Notes: generated from the sequence alone by a model not told the origin. Positions 37,451 to 50,189 are shown, counted from the first letter of the stretch. The stretch: DNA of 64,000 nt from Hyalella azteca (GCF_000764305.2 NW_025933425.1:35873-99872); one strand, 5' to 3'. Numbers and translations: made by a program.

Positions 37451-39033
37451 CAGTGGTTCCCAATATGGGCGATTTCGCCCCCCTAGGGGTGGTGGAAAGA
37501 TTTTGGGGGGCGGTAAGGAAGAAGGCATTAGGGGGCGATAGTGGGCGGTAGTCCGAAGTCGAAGTCAGAAGTTCGAACGTTTGTTTGACGATTTGTACAC
37601 AACACGTGCAGCACATGAATCCCAGCGATGGTTTTTTCACACGGATGTGTTTTTTTTAACCTCTCCTGGGTTCACGTCTCGGACAAATTAACGGCCGGAC
37701 TCACGGCCAATTTCCAAATTCAATGATTACGGAATATCTCAAACTAATGAACTTAGTTCGATGAAACTTGGTACTCGTATTCATTAGGACCTAACGATAA
37801 TGTTTTTGGTCGTGAAAATTGTTTGAATTTTGCCATCGTTTGTTTTTGTCATAGTTATATGTCAATACGGGCCGAAACTCACAGTGATCACGTAATTTCT
37901 TCCAGACTACTGAACAGATTCGAACGAAATATTGAATTTACAGTCCTAACTACCAACGGAAATGTTTAGCTCGTGAAAAATTTTTCGATTGTGCCTTCGT
38001 TTGCGAGTTTTTTTCATTTCACCTTTATTCGTGATCGTGATTTTAAAATTCGCAGTAATCAAGAAATTTTTTCCGAACTACTGAACAGATTTGAACGAAA
38101 CTTAGTATTTAAATACCTAAAATCAGCAACGGTGATGTTTACAATTTTTTCGTTTTGCCTTCGTTTGCGAGTTATACGGCTATTCGTGTAAGGCTCTTGG
38201 TTAAACCGGCCGGTAGAAAAGCCGGTCGTTCCTCCTATATCTGTATAACTCGCGAACGAAAGTAGAATAGAAAAATTGTCACAAGCTGAACATCACCGTT
38301 GAGAGGTTAGGTATTTATATACAAAGTTTCGCTGAAATGTGTTCTGTAGTTTAGAAGAACTTTCTTGATCGCCGCGAATTTCAGTGACAAATTACCCTGC
38401 GATACGGAGCGAATAAAAGGAAGTGTGAAATCAAGAATGACGGTGAAATGAAAAAAAAAACTCTCAAACGAAGGTAAAATCGAAAAAATGTATAAAATAA
38501 AAAATCACCGTTTGGTAGTTAGGAATGTATATTCAAAATTTCGTTCAAATCTGTTCAATAGTTTGGAAGAAATTCTTTGATCACTGTGAATTTCGGCCTG
38601 TTTCGCAAAATAGGCTACGCGTAACTCGCGAGTGAAGGTAAAAATAAAAAAGTTTACAAGCTAAACATCACCGTTAGGTTCTGATGAATACGTGTTCCAC
38701 GTTTCATAGAGCTGCGTTCATTAGTTTGGGAGATATTACGTGATGATACTTGAATTTGGAGATTGGTCGTGAGATCGGCCACGAGTCCGGCCATAAATTC
38801 GCCCGCGACGTCCTAGGTTTCTAGCGCTGAAACAGTTAAAACAGGTGAAAAACATATTGGTTCACTAAATGGGGTTCTATTTGTGAAATACACATTTGTG
38901 TTTAACCTTTTATCTTTTAAAATTGCAGCGTACTAAATTTCAGGAAAGAGGCGTACGTATGTCTGTGGGGGGCGCTAGAAATTCAATAGGGAGCCAAAGG
39001 GGGCGCCAGCCTGAAAAAGTTTGGGAACCACTG
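37451..39033. mobile_element. hAT-like DNA transposon, copy 3 (longest)
   Basis: Runs from CAGTGGTTCCCAATATGGG to TTTGGGAACCACTG with G-rich subterminal regions as in copy 1. It includes the middle segment (CTTGGTTAAACCGGCCGG at 38,195) missing from copy 1. Flanks are TCTTAGAG and TCTTAAGAG, one insertion apart. The left 20-odd bases outside the element (TGATGATTGTCTTAGAG) are identical to those beside copy 1, so the real left end may lie further out. No transposase. Confidence 0.8.
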
Positions 39034-39922
39034 TCTTAAGAGTGTTGAAAATGGCGTCTCGCGTAGGTACTGTAGGCTCAAATGAGACCTCAAAGAGCTT
39101 AGCAAATTAACCCATAGGCTCAGGAAGCCAATCTCGCACAACATTCTTCTTTGATGACATAACAAATCGGCTTTTGTGTTACTCGAAATACTGACCGTCT
39201 CAAGAGTTTGAACCTTAAGCTAAGCGAAACAAACCCCGCCGAGAACACCGAAGTCAATAGAATCACGAAATAACGCTAAAAGAAAAATTGTCATAGTTGC
39301 GGAAATAAAATCCTGTTCTATTCGTATATTGCGCCTTTTTTGCCCAAGACACTTTATTGTTCATATTGTTTTGAAGCAGTTTCCCCATCTTACAACATTC
39401 ACAAGGGTTTGAAAAAATTCACTTGCGCAGTCACACGTATTTAGGGCACGATGTATGCGATTGCGGGTGACAATTAAGATTCATAGCTCACGTCCTTCCA
39501 GACTTAATAGCTGCTCAAAAGCTTGAACACGTATGCCATTGAGATCTTGTGCCTCTCAAGTTGGGAGAATTATCCACTTGATTATGATCGAGGTATTGTT
39601 TGCGACGTTTGCTACATGAAAAATACGCAAACCCTCAGTTATGATGACAAAAACGTTGACGATGTTGGCAACAATTAGCCAATAGCAACGCAGCAAATAT
39701 TTAATATGAAATGGAAGCATTGTCGACATGTTATTCCAACAGGCTGCCACTTTCTTTCTTCTACATGATAAAATTTGTACAAAAACTGGCCATAATTGCA
39801 AACGTGTTGAGGGCAAAAAAGGCTAGATATTCTGTAAATCACACGGATAGATCGTGAAAATATCAATATTAACAAGTAGGTATTATTACTTGGATACCAG
39901 CTTCATGTTATATTAAATACTA
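39034..39922. other. Non-coding sequence downstream of the diphthine synthase gene
   Basis: No supported gene or repeat; two overlapping minus-strand frames at 39,556-39,875 lack motifs or splice context. Confidence 0.3.
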
Positions 39923-39928
39923 TTTATT
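39923..39928 (-). promoter_or_regulatory. Polyadenylation signal AATAAA for the diphthine synthase gene
   Basis: A minus-strand AATAAA about 88 bases past the stop codon at 40,016, at a plausible 3'UTR distance. Confidence 0.5.
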
Positions 39929-40015
39929 GTTATTTTTAGATACATCAATATCAAGAAAACTAATAACGGTAAGAAATACAAAGGAATCCAATTCAACTCG
40001 TGTTTACTGGGCATT

Positions 40016-43000
40016 CTACGAGATAGAAATTGGTTTAGTCAGAGCAGCTAAGCACTCTTCTTCAAGAGGGTGTGTGTGGCCCAACACGATAAGAGCGTAC
40101 AACGCTGTCTCACTACGAAATATATCCGCATTAGCTAGATCCTGAAGGTTGGTGTTATAATATATTGGTTGTCCACGTGTCGGCATCTTGCCTATCACAA
40201 CACGACAGGCACCATCTATTTTGGACGATTCGATGACAGATGAAAGTTTCAACAATAGGCGAGCAACTTCACACGGAGTCCATTGTGACAATTTATCATT
40301 ACCCTCACGATGCAAAATGCACAAACTGTGCCAACCAACGCTAATGTTGCTCATGAGTTTCTTGTAAAACACGGGTACATCAGGTAACGAGTGTGGGTCA
40401 TAAATTGATCCAGACTCTGGAAGGCGGATGACCTCCCCAAATGAATATAGCTGCAGCCCACATGATGCCACAGAATTAATTAGAGACGCGTTGTGCACGA
40501 CTGAAAATGGGATGTTGCAATCTACTAGCCGCGTGAGTAGAGAAGTATATTCAGTGAGGGCCAGAGGATCTCCCCAAATCATAATCGTCACATCCTCTCC
40601 GCTTTTGAGTAATGCTAAAACGTCTTCACAATCGCTCGCACTCACACTTGGTTTGTTCACATCAAAAGCAGCATCCAAACGATCCAATTCATCAGGGTTG
40701 AAAACATCTGAGAAAATTTCTCGAATGCTCCTCGAGCCTAACAACACGTTCAAAATTTGTCTAGATGCTTTGTCAAGGAACACATGATTGGTTTTGAGCA
40801 AAATTTCTACACCCTTAACGGTGATATCAGAGATTGTTAAGCCCATTCCTATAAGATGGAGGCGTCCAGCACAAGAAGACGCAGGTTTTGTGGCTCCTTG
40901 ATACCAGGAAGCCAGAGCAGCCGCGTCACGTGTCTCCGCGTCGCTCAGGGGGGCACAAACCACCATTGAGTGCAAAGGCTCGCCTAGGTCAGCTTCAGCT
41001 GATTCTGAAAATTTCGAAATTGAGAAAATTCATACAAAGTTTTAAGCGCAAAACCTAATTAAATAAGTCATTGACCCAGCCGTCAAATAAAGGTAATCAG
41101 ATACATACGTAAACTACATTTGGCAAATATTTTCATCTTCATTGAATCGTGCCTTTCTTATTCCAGAAATCTGATAAATACATAGGCTGATAACTGAAAA
41201 ACGGAGACGGTTAATTGAATAACTAAATACCTATGTATAAGTCTAAGAACATAAATTTGAATGTTGACAATACTCCAGAGTGCAATAAATATTTCACCTT
41301 GCAGTGTCATGACGAGATTTTTTTGGCGCTCAGTACCCAGCCTAACACAGGCAATGCAGGTAGTGTCACGACGGAGTGTGCCTTCTGTACAGGAATTATC
41401 CTGCTGCTCTCTCTTCTCTATGATGGCCAGCAGCTGCTTGGCAGCTTCGTGGGTGCGCATGAAGCGAGGAGGTTCAAACAATTTCCGGTTCTTTATGATG
41501 TTTTCAACGGTTTGCTCTTTGACTTTAATGTCTGAGAGTAGAAAATAAAAATAACATAAAATGAAGCAAAAATGATCAGAAATAAATCGATTCTTTCAAT
41601 TGATAACATCCTGAAAATATTCACTGCTACATTATATTTATATATACACTCAAATCGATTATACTTGTATATACTGTATATATACTTACAACGATATGGT
41701 AACGCAGAAGAATTCTGAGACCTACAAAAATTTAGAGATCAGATGAAAACTAGAAGATAATTTATTTATTTCAAAGGTCTTGAATTGTCTACATTTAATT
41801 AGGTAAAAAAGATTGGTTAATCATTAAAGTAGGAACACAACAAAATAAAAAAAGAAATGGAGAGTCTGGCATGCTGGAGGAGTGAAAATATTTTTCGTAA
41901 CAAGCTCTGAAATTGGGCTCATTAAATTGTACTAATAAAAAGGATAAAAATTGGAATTTCAGTTATAGACACAGACATGATCTTACACAGACAAGTATTA
42001 AATGCAGTGGTCAAATCAAAAATGGCTACATAAATTGCTTTCAATAACAAGCTTTGACATTATAAATGGGCAATTTCACAAACCAAGAAGGCAAAGAGTG
42101 TGCAAGCCATGCTTGAGGTTGGTGCATATTTTGTCATAAAAGCTTTCAGGCTGCCAGTTTTCTTCCCAGTATGGAATGGACACAACTTCTCCAAGGCGCT
42201 CCAATTTGAGCCCAGTTGTTGCAGCAGAGGTCAGCACTGAAGCATTACTTAAAACCTGAGAAGAAAATTATTGCAATAGGTTAGCATTATAAGGAACATA
42301 TATAAATACTCCCAGTGCAGTACATTTTCATGATAAATGTTTTAATCAAAAAGAGCAGCAAATGATGCAAAATCAATCAATAGTTTAATCTTTAATTTTG
42401 CTAGAATGAAAGAACGTGTTACATTAAAATACCATTGGCTGATCGTAAAATTATAACAGTATGACCAGTGGTGAATAGATGATTGTTAAAAAAATAAATT
42501 TGTATAATAGAATACATAAGAATCAAACTCAATTAAAGCTCCTGATTTTGTAATAGTAACAAGACATTGTTTCATTTGATGTGGTTATGGCAATTCAAAG
42601 ATTTATTAGGCTAGGATATCTCCAAAAAGGTAGTTCCACCAATGATAAAATAAAATCATCTATTATATTATTACATCTGAAATTATTCTGAATATATTTA
42701 TATTATCTGAGAAATACTGACACTTCTAATGCTACTGAAGTGAGATGAAAATACCATTGTTTAAGATAGTAATCAAGTTTTTTTTTAAATAATTTCATTA
42801 TTCAAGTGAAAATGTTGAATAATTGCTGGCAATTTAAATTATGCTTCAATTCTGACCTGGACTGGGATGCCCAAAGCTTGAGCTCTGAGCATGAGATCGG
42901 AATGAGTTGTGGCACTGAGAGGGTCTCCCACCACCAGCAGCGCAACATCCTGCACATCAGCCGACTGCAGCAGGTCTCCAGCTCCAACTTCCACTTGTTC

Positions 43001-46000
43001 TCGGTCAGCTATCAAGATTTTTCTCCCATAATAGGTTTCCTGAAAATGAGGGATAGTAAATTAGGACACAATAAAAAATTATTATTGACTTAATAGTCTC
43101 AGAAAACTTTTCAGTGAAGAGTTTGAACAGCTCCAAAAAATCCTGTAAATTACATACAACATACACATATAGATTGAAGCAAATTTCCTGCACGTCTATA
43201 GGTTGTTAGCAGCACTTAGCACTAACAAAAATTTACTGTCATAGTACTGGAAATAAGGAATTACATGGTAATGTGACTGCTGTAGGGCCCCAAGATCTCT
43301 ATGTTCAACCAATTTATTCTATATTCAAGATCAATCCAGCCCAGTAACTTGATTAGTTCTGAAAATTTAGCAGACTTTAGTTTCAGATTTTATAATAACA
43401 TAAAATTATGAATAAAATATAGTTTTAGATTTTTTGTTCCACTATATGTGCATTTGTTCATTGTCATGCATGAATTAAGGGGAGCTTCTCGCCTAAAATT
43501 GAAAATTTTCACTTTTTCGGTTTTTATACTCATTTTAAAGCTGACATTCTGCCCTATCCAACGGTACCACTGCCATCTCTCTACGTTTATTTATGATTTC
43601 ACGACATTTCATGAAGGGGAGCGGGTGGGGGAGTTCTTTAAGTAATTTTTTTTAAAGGCCTCCACACTCACCATTCCAACAAAAAAAGAAGTGATTTTAA
43701 GTAATTATATAGGAACTAATTAGCTGCTGAGCTCTTTAAATATAGTGTCTAGGTACTTGAGTTGTGCTGCAGGTATGTGTTTAGTCTCATCTTAACGCTG
43801 ACTTTCTGGCCTATCCAATGGTACCACTACCATCTCTGTACGTCGACTTTCACTTACACGACACTTCATGAAAGGGGGGCGGGGAGGGAGTTCTTTCAGT
43901 AATTAGATACGAGATAATTCGCTGTCCACCACTACAAATATAGTGTTTTTGTGAGGTCTGACTCAGTGTGCCTCCGGGCTTTGTAGGGAGAGATGTGCAT
44001 GTAGTTGCTCCCATCATCCTTGAATGGAATCAAGCTTCAGAAATGTTTAGTTTGGAATCTATGCTACATTGAGTGCATATTGTGGTGCGCGCGGGACTTT
44101 GTCGCTCTCTCCTAAACATTCACACTTATTGTCATGAAAAACCTATCTCCTCCTAGAGTTTTGAAGCTACGTCAATGAGACATATATATACCGTTCGATT
44201 TGGAAATGAAAGAGCTACAAAACTGTGTATGGGTTTTTCTAAGTTCGTTAGAGTTCGGATTTAATGTTGCAAAAAAGGGGGGAAAGTGGAGGTAAAATCG
44301 AAAATTTCAAACAATTTCAGACAAAATGCTCCCACACTCACGAAAATGAGAAATTCAAAAAACCTATACACAATTTTGTAGATGTGGTCTTTACACATCA
44401 AATGATATGTGTCTCAATGTTGTAGCTTGAAAATCCTAGGAGGAGATAGGTTTTCTAAAGTAGGGTAGGGTAAACGCGGTATATTCCGACATCATAGGTA
44501 ATTCCGTCACGGTGTCACCTCTCTAGTTTTTCCTTTATATTAAGCTTTGTTTTAGTTCCATGCGTTCGTTGATGGTTGAAATGGTGACGTCATACATTTG
44601 CGCGTCGAACTACTGCCAAAACACTAGGTCTTGGCCATCTAGCGGGAAAATATTGAGATCCAAAGAGAGACAATGCATGCTACCCAGTGAGATCATCAAA
44701 AAATGTGTCAAATTTGGCAGTTGACCTTGCTCTACCAAATAGTAAATAACTGTTTGTATAGGAAGAATATTATGGTTTGAGACTTTTAGATACAGCAATC
44801 CCTTGATTAACGCGGTTAATAAATCCCCGAGTTTTACCGTGTTAAGCAAAACTGCGCTAATCAAACTTAAGAATATATGGGAATAATTATAATGAATCCT
44901 CAAAAATAGCAAAGGAAAGGAAAATTATTTAGTTTGATAAAAGTGAGCAGTAGATATGGCAGCAATCTTGACCAGTTGAAGGCTAACGAGTAACTAGCCC
45001 TTTACGCACTGAATTATGTTTCAAAAGTGAAAAAACAATCTGAATTACTTTTCAGATCACGCGCAGTCTTTGTGTTGTACTGGCAGTAGCGGTGCGCCTA
45101 CTCCATCGAACGTCGTTCGAACAAGTTCACAACATGTGACGCTACTGTCACACTTGCGGCTAGAATCCAAACATGTAATTACTCTCGGTAGAAGCTTTTA
45201 TTTTCTGTGTGACAAATTCGTCATACCAGGGCTTAAAGGGCTAGAGCACCGGCATGGCGCACTTACCGGCGAACGTTGCCAAACTCGATCATTCGAGTTA
45301 TGAATGAGACAAGGCGCGGTTAAACCGACTCTGTAGTTAGCACGAGTGCCTACGGAACGGGACCTTATTTAAAGAATTATTGACTGAAATTCATAACGTA
45401 ACAACATTTGGCAAATTTTTCCAAAAGTCGTAACAAAAGTAACAACATAAGATCTAATAAGCAAGAAGTAACACTTTTATTACGAACGTAACACCTCTGG
45501 CTGGAGGCGGGAAAATGATGCATTGTGAAAAAAAAGTCGTGCTAATCAAAACTGGCACCGCGTAGATTAAGGGTAGGTCGCAAATTTTTTTTCCGCATTA
45601 ATCAGAACCGCGGTATTCAAAACCGTGCTAATCAAGGGATTGCTGTACGTCTGTGAATATATTAGGAATCCTTTAAGTATACTTGTATTTGCTGATTTCA
45701 AGTGGTAAATAAATTAATTAATAGATGATTAAGTTGAAAAATGAATTTAGACACATGAAAACTAATTCCGTCACAACTTGAATTGGACACACACAGATCG
45801 TTCCAAGCTGTGTACAAAAATTAAAATTTGCTTAATTAAAAGCTTAATAGTTGTTAATTAAAAGCGTAATTAAGTAGTGTTCAATATTCATTAGTGTTCT
45901 AATTCAAAGCCGTGTTGTATTCCAATACAGCTCACACAGCAAACGGAATTCAAACACGTGGATGACGGCATTACGTATCAGTAGAATTTGAAGCGCGGAC

Positions 46001-47139
46001 GGAATACGCCTCACCACGTGCCAAATATTGCCACACACAGTGTCGGAATATAGGGATTTGGTAGGTTTGCATTCAAAAGGCCTTTAAATAAATACGCTTT
46101 TTAAATAAGTAACGCATACGGTTATTTTTTATAGTTTTTCATTTCTCGATGTGTCCTTAATGTGTCGGAATATACTGCGTTTACCCTGCCCCTTTTTGGT
46201 CGTTTCCTAAGAATTTCACGTTTTCTTTTAATTTTTTCGAAAAATTGACACGAATAAAACCTGTTTTCTTTTAGGGTTTACACATGTGTACCAAATTTCT
46301 GATTGATCCCTCTGTAAATTACTGAGATAAATTTTAGGCGAGACGTTCCTCTTAACCTTGTCCTTCAAAATTCCACCCTCAATTCAATTTATTATTCCAT
46401 GTTAAATTTTAGGAAGGTAGTTTGTTTACAGCATTACCTATGGAATATGGACTCCACTAATTTTATAGCTACAAAGTTCTACCTTAATTAACATATCCAT
46501 AATAATTCAAATTTCAAAATGCAACAAAAAATAGGCTAAGTGCTTTCAAGTCATATGAAAAAACTAAACTTGCACATCCTATTTTTAGACATAGGCTACA
46601 TCCTACATGATACCTATTAAGGCGGGAAGGCCTATCATTCTATTCATAGCCTAACCTGAAGTTCAGAACTGTATTGTTGTATTTATAGGTAGGTACCAAA
46701 ATTACATGACACTGAATACTGATGATAGAACAGAAAAATTATTTTAAATGTGATTGTTTGTTACATATGCTATGCTACAAAAGTATAATTTGATTGAAAA
46801 TTGAAACAGTAAAAGTACTTAAAAGTTAATACGGTACCTACTAATAAATTCAAATTGTTGGCATTTGATTGCTGCTTTTGTTGGCAGTTGGCACTGCATT
46901 GGTTTAGTGATGTCAGTGACGATGGTCATTAACATTCAATAATCAATGATATTGATAGCCTAGATGGAAGACGGCAGGTACCTAGTATTTTCATTTCTTA
47001 CCAGAGAAGGCTCAGTTCCATTGACTAAAATTGAAGTATATGCTTCTAAATAAACTCGTTCACATTTTTTGATAATCTGTTGGCCAAAAACACCCACATC
47101 AGTTGGATCACCCAACCCCAAGCCAATAAGGAAGAACAT
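40016..47139 (-). CDS. DPH5: Tandem-duplicated diphthine methyl ester synthase (two DPH5 domains in one chain)
   Basis: Minus-strand exons 47,002-47,139, 42,857-43,039, 42,084-42,255, 41,298-41,531 and 40,016-41,004 join in phase (0, 0, 1, 1) into exactly 572 codons; DPH5 is normally about 285 residues. Domain 1 (1 to about 275): FLIGLGLGDP, VYLEAYTSIL, ILIADREQVE, LLVVGDPLSATTHSDL (80-95), SFYDKI, HTLCLL, DIKVKEQ, and at the start of exon 5 ADLGEPLHS (247-255). Domain 2 (about 290-571) follows in the same exon: LHLIGMGL, SDITVKG (301-307), HNASLINS (413-420), GLQLYSFGE (425-433) and GHTHPLEEE. Both are SAM-dependent methylases of the TP-methylase fold, acting on eEF2 in diphthamide synthesis in the cytosol. 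Domain 1 lacks DITVKG (DVGVFG), the HNAS histidine (SNAS) and GLQLYxFG (GLKLERLG); domain 2 lacks VYLEAY, IADxExVE and ATTH (ALTEYTS). Intron 1 carries nested transposons. Confidence 0.92.
44468..46186. mobile_element. Tc1/mariner-type element A, host of a second element
   Basis: The ends are GGGTAAACGCGGTATATTC on the left and its inverted form (GAATATACTGCGTTTACCC) on the right; subterminal strings such as AGCTTTGTTTTAGTT and CATTTCTCGATG are shared with the 220-bp element at 49,466-49,685. A TA precedes the left end. Part of the interior is a separate insertion (44,793-45,645). No transposase frame survives. Confidence 0.7.
44793..45645. mobile_element. pogo/Tigger-like element nested in element A
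   Basis: Terminal inverted repeats CAGCAATCCCTTGATTA and TAATCAAGGGATTGCTG flanked on both sides by TA (44,791-44,792 and 45,646-45,647), the expected Tc1/mariner target duplication. The subterminal CGCGGTTAAT motif recurs inside. About 853 bp; no long transposase frame seen. Confidence 0.8.
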
Positions 47140-49465
47140 TGCTTATCACTTTTTTGCTTCAAAACTAGCACAAAAAAAAAGCTCTATTGATAATTGCAAT
47201 ACGATTCTATGAGCACGTGCTACACCTCGATTCAACATTCAACAACGTCTAAAACACGACTCGCCAGTCGCCACATGTTTCGACTTGAGATTATGAGTGC
47301 CGCGTAGAATGTTATTGAGATTTGAGAGAGCATAGTTTCGGTTGATAATGAAGGTTTCTCTAATATTTCTTCTAAAATGAAATTTTGAGTATTTTTTCGA
47401 GTAAAATTTCGATTAATCAAGTGCCTAAAGGAATAGAATAGAAGTTTTGGCGTTGAAGAAATAGGCCCATGGCCTATTGCAGGGGGATCAATAAAGCGTC
47501 GTAACAGTTATAAAGTATTTAAACCTCAAGTTTGATTGTAGCTATGAATATGATAGCTGTGCATGATCACATAGATTTCATTTCAAAATTCAAGGAGGAA
47601 TCAAAGAGATTGAAGAAATTCTTCAATTTTAAAGAATAGGTCCATATGGTCAATCCTTTACGATGCCAACAAACGCTTTTACCTAAAAATTTAGGAACTT
47701 CATTCAAGTTGAATTTTAAATTATATTTTTAGATATTAAGTTCGTCTCAACTGTTTTCACTTTAATTGATTCATTGGTCAAAATGCACAAAGTTGCCTTG
47801 TCGTGTACAGAACGTTCAGACCTTTAAGCGACAATTAGCGTCGCGATCAGCTGTGATTCGGTCATTTGGTTGGACAGGGATCGAGGAGTTGATAGGGTCG
47901 ACTACGGACGTGTGTATGTGATAGAGTGAGTACATTTTTGAATCGGTGAATAAATAGAAAAAAGTCTTAATTTTGAGACGGGCACCTATTTGGAGTACCT
48001 TGTTTGTACAAAAAACCAGCAGAATGCCCAAGCCCAAAGCTAAACGTAAGAAAAATTTGTTTCAGATTTTAACTTTCAGAGCTGTTAGAGTGTTAGGTAC
48101 CAATTAAACCCAGTTTAGGCAAGGGGCTTTATGGACTAGCTTCCAGTGCTCCTATAAGAATAAATTAGAAAGAAAGAAGATTCGGTCATTTCCGCTGGAC
48201 CGCTGGGCGCTGAGAGGTGATGTGGTGATGCGTGATGTCAGTTGTCAGTGTCACTTGCCTCCAGCTTGTTGTGTATGTACGGGCCGGCAGGCGGTGAAAT
48301 TGAACGTAACGTGCGGTCCGTTCAGAGCCTCCTAAGGCTAACAATTAAGCTGACTTTGTTCCATATCATTTTTCTTTACTGTAGATTGCCGAACATTTTT
48401 TGTTGATTTCGGAAGTACCTATTGGGGTCAATGGGGTGGGCCTGGGCGGCTGGGCCCCCGCCCCGGTGGGCGGTGGGGTCACTGGGGTGTGTTACCCGGT
48501 GTGAATCAGTGAGTGTAGGACGAGATTGAACTTGTTGAAAGAATGAAAGCAATTGGGACCGATAGCCAAATTTATGAAATTAAGCCTGTTGGCGTTGCCG
48601 TTGCGGACGTGGCTGGCCCCTGCCCCTGGCGGGCCCTGGGAGGCTGCCAGGCTGGGAGTGTTGCCGAAAGCCAATCTTCTCTGTATTGTATATAATTTGT
48701 AACAACTGACAACTTAACAAGTTTATTAACAAGTCAATAAGAAACACCATGATGTTCAGAATTTGTTTCCTAGTAAGCCCACACTCAGGATGATGTATGT
48801 TTTCGGTGAATTTTCCCGTGCATTTTCACTTTTTTTTAGCTATTGCTGTGCACAGTTGGCGCAATGTAATGAAAATTGATTATCTTCGCGCACGTGTTCG
48901 CGCAATCCCGGCCATCTTTATTTTAGAAGAAATTTTCTCCAAAGTCATATGGCAACACTGAACACCGTCTGTTTACATTTTGTATGTATAACAGCCACAG
49001 TTTACGATTACCGTACGTTCCGTATCCGACAAGGCGGACAACCGGAAGAGTCAGAAATAACCCGGACATGTCTTACATTTTATTATTGTCAGTTCGACTC
49101 GCGTAGTCAATATACTTGCGTATATTGTCGACTAAAATAGTATAACTATTTTAGCTTTCTAAAGTACGGCGCACGGCACATTTTTTTACCAACGAAGTAC
49201 GGCGCACTGCGCAGGTCGTTAAAATGACAAAATAAATTCCCGCGCACCTGGCACATCTTCCTGACCATGGCTAGTAACAAACTAAACAAAGTAGCAATTG
49301 AAAGAATTTTCATAAAGTAGGCCTACTTAGCTAATTCTATTCTTATTTACTGATCAGCTCAATCAGGCTGATCTACCTAAAGATTTCATTCTATATCTTT
49401 TGTATCGTGTATGTAAAAATAATAATAATGTGATAAAACGCCTGTTCTGGCATCTAATCTTACTA

Positions 49466-49685
49466 GGGTAAACGCGGTATATTCCGACATCGTAGGTAAT
49501 TCCGTCACCTCTCCAGCTTTTCCTTTATATTAAGCTTTGTTTTAGTTTCATGCGTTCATTGATGGTTGAAATGGTGACGTCATACATTTGCGTGTCGAAA
49601 TACTGCAATAACGCATACGGTTTTTTTTTATAGTTTTTCATTTCTCAATGCGTCCTTAATGTGTCGGAATATACCGCGTTTACCC
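49466..49685. mobile_element. 220-bp MITE, internal-deletion derivative of element A
   Basis: Both ends GGGTAAACGCGGTATATTC in inverted orientation, flanked by TA on each side (49,464-49,465 and 49,686-49,687). About 130 bases of the left end of element A (TTCCGTCAC, TGATGGTTGAAATGGTGACG) are joined directly to its right end (CATTTCTCAATGCGTCC). Confidence 0.85.
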
Positions 49686-50189
49686 TAGTCAGACTGTCAG
49701 TAGACTAGTGTTGTAGTGTACTTAATACTTATAGTTAGAATTTAAAAGGGCCATTCTGCAATATTGGGCAATGGCCAATGGGCACAATTTTCTGAAAATT
49801 GCAGGTAAAAACTTATGTCATGGGCCAATTTTTGAAACTAGTTTTTTTCATCCCATTAGGCATTAGGTACATAACATTGCAATCAGCTTTTTCAGATAAT
49901 TTTATTTTAATCTGTTTTTTTTTTCATTCCACTTCATTGTAGCCTTTTTTATTCCATTTCATTGTAACCCATTTTTTCATCCCATTACCTAAAATTGATT
50001 GAAACAATTGCAAAATTAATTCTATTACAGTCCAGTATCTAAAAGATACTTGCTGTATCTTTTTGTAGTTTATTCTGGTCCTATCAAATGAAGGATTATT
50101 ATGAGTAGAGAATTATTATTTAGTCCAAATCCTTTTTTCCCCTGTGGTGACATAAAAATATTGTACTTTTTTAGGTCATGTTTAAAAAA

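Larger units (their letters stand above)
43470..46370. repeat. Repeat family R2, copy 2, interrupted by nested transposons
   Basis: In DPH5 intron 1. Shares CTATCCAACGGTACCA, GAAAATCCTAGGAGGAGATA, TTTCCTAAGAATTTCACGTT and the ACACATGTGTACCAA segment with the copy at 11,930-12,650. The family is split near 44,465 and resumes at about 46,188. Internal inverted pieces occur at 44,101-44,215. Confidence 0.6.

Noticed and set aside
40016..40975. Domain 2 of DPH5 as a separate intronless gene
   Set aside because: The frame is open through 41,004 and its first codons encode the C-terminal signature of domain 1, in the phase set by the preceding exon; no stop separates the two.
48400..48500. A GGGGCC expansion next to C9orf72
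   Set aside because: The patch is G- and C-rich but has no tandem GGGGCC run.
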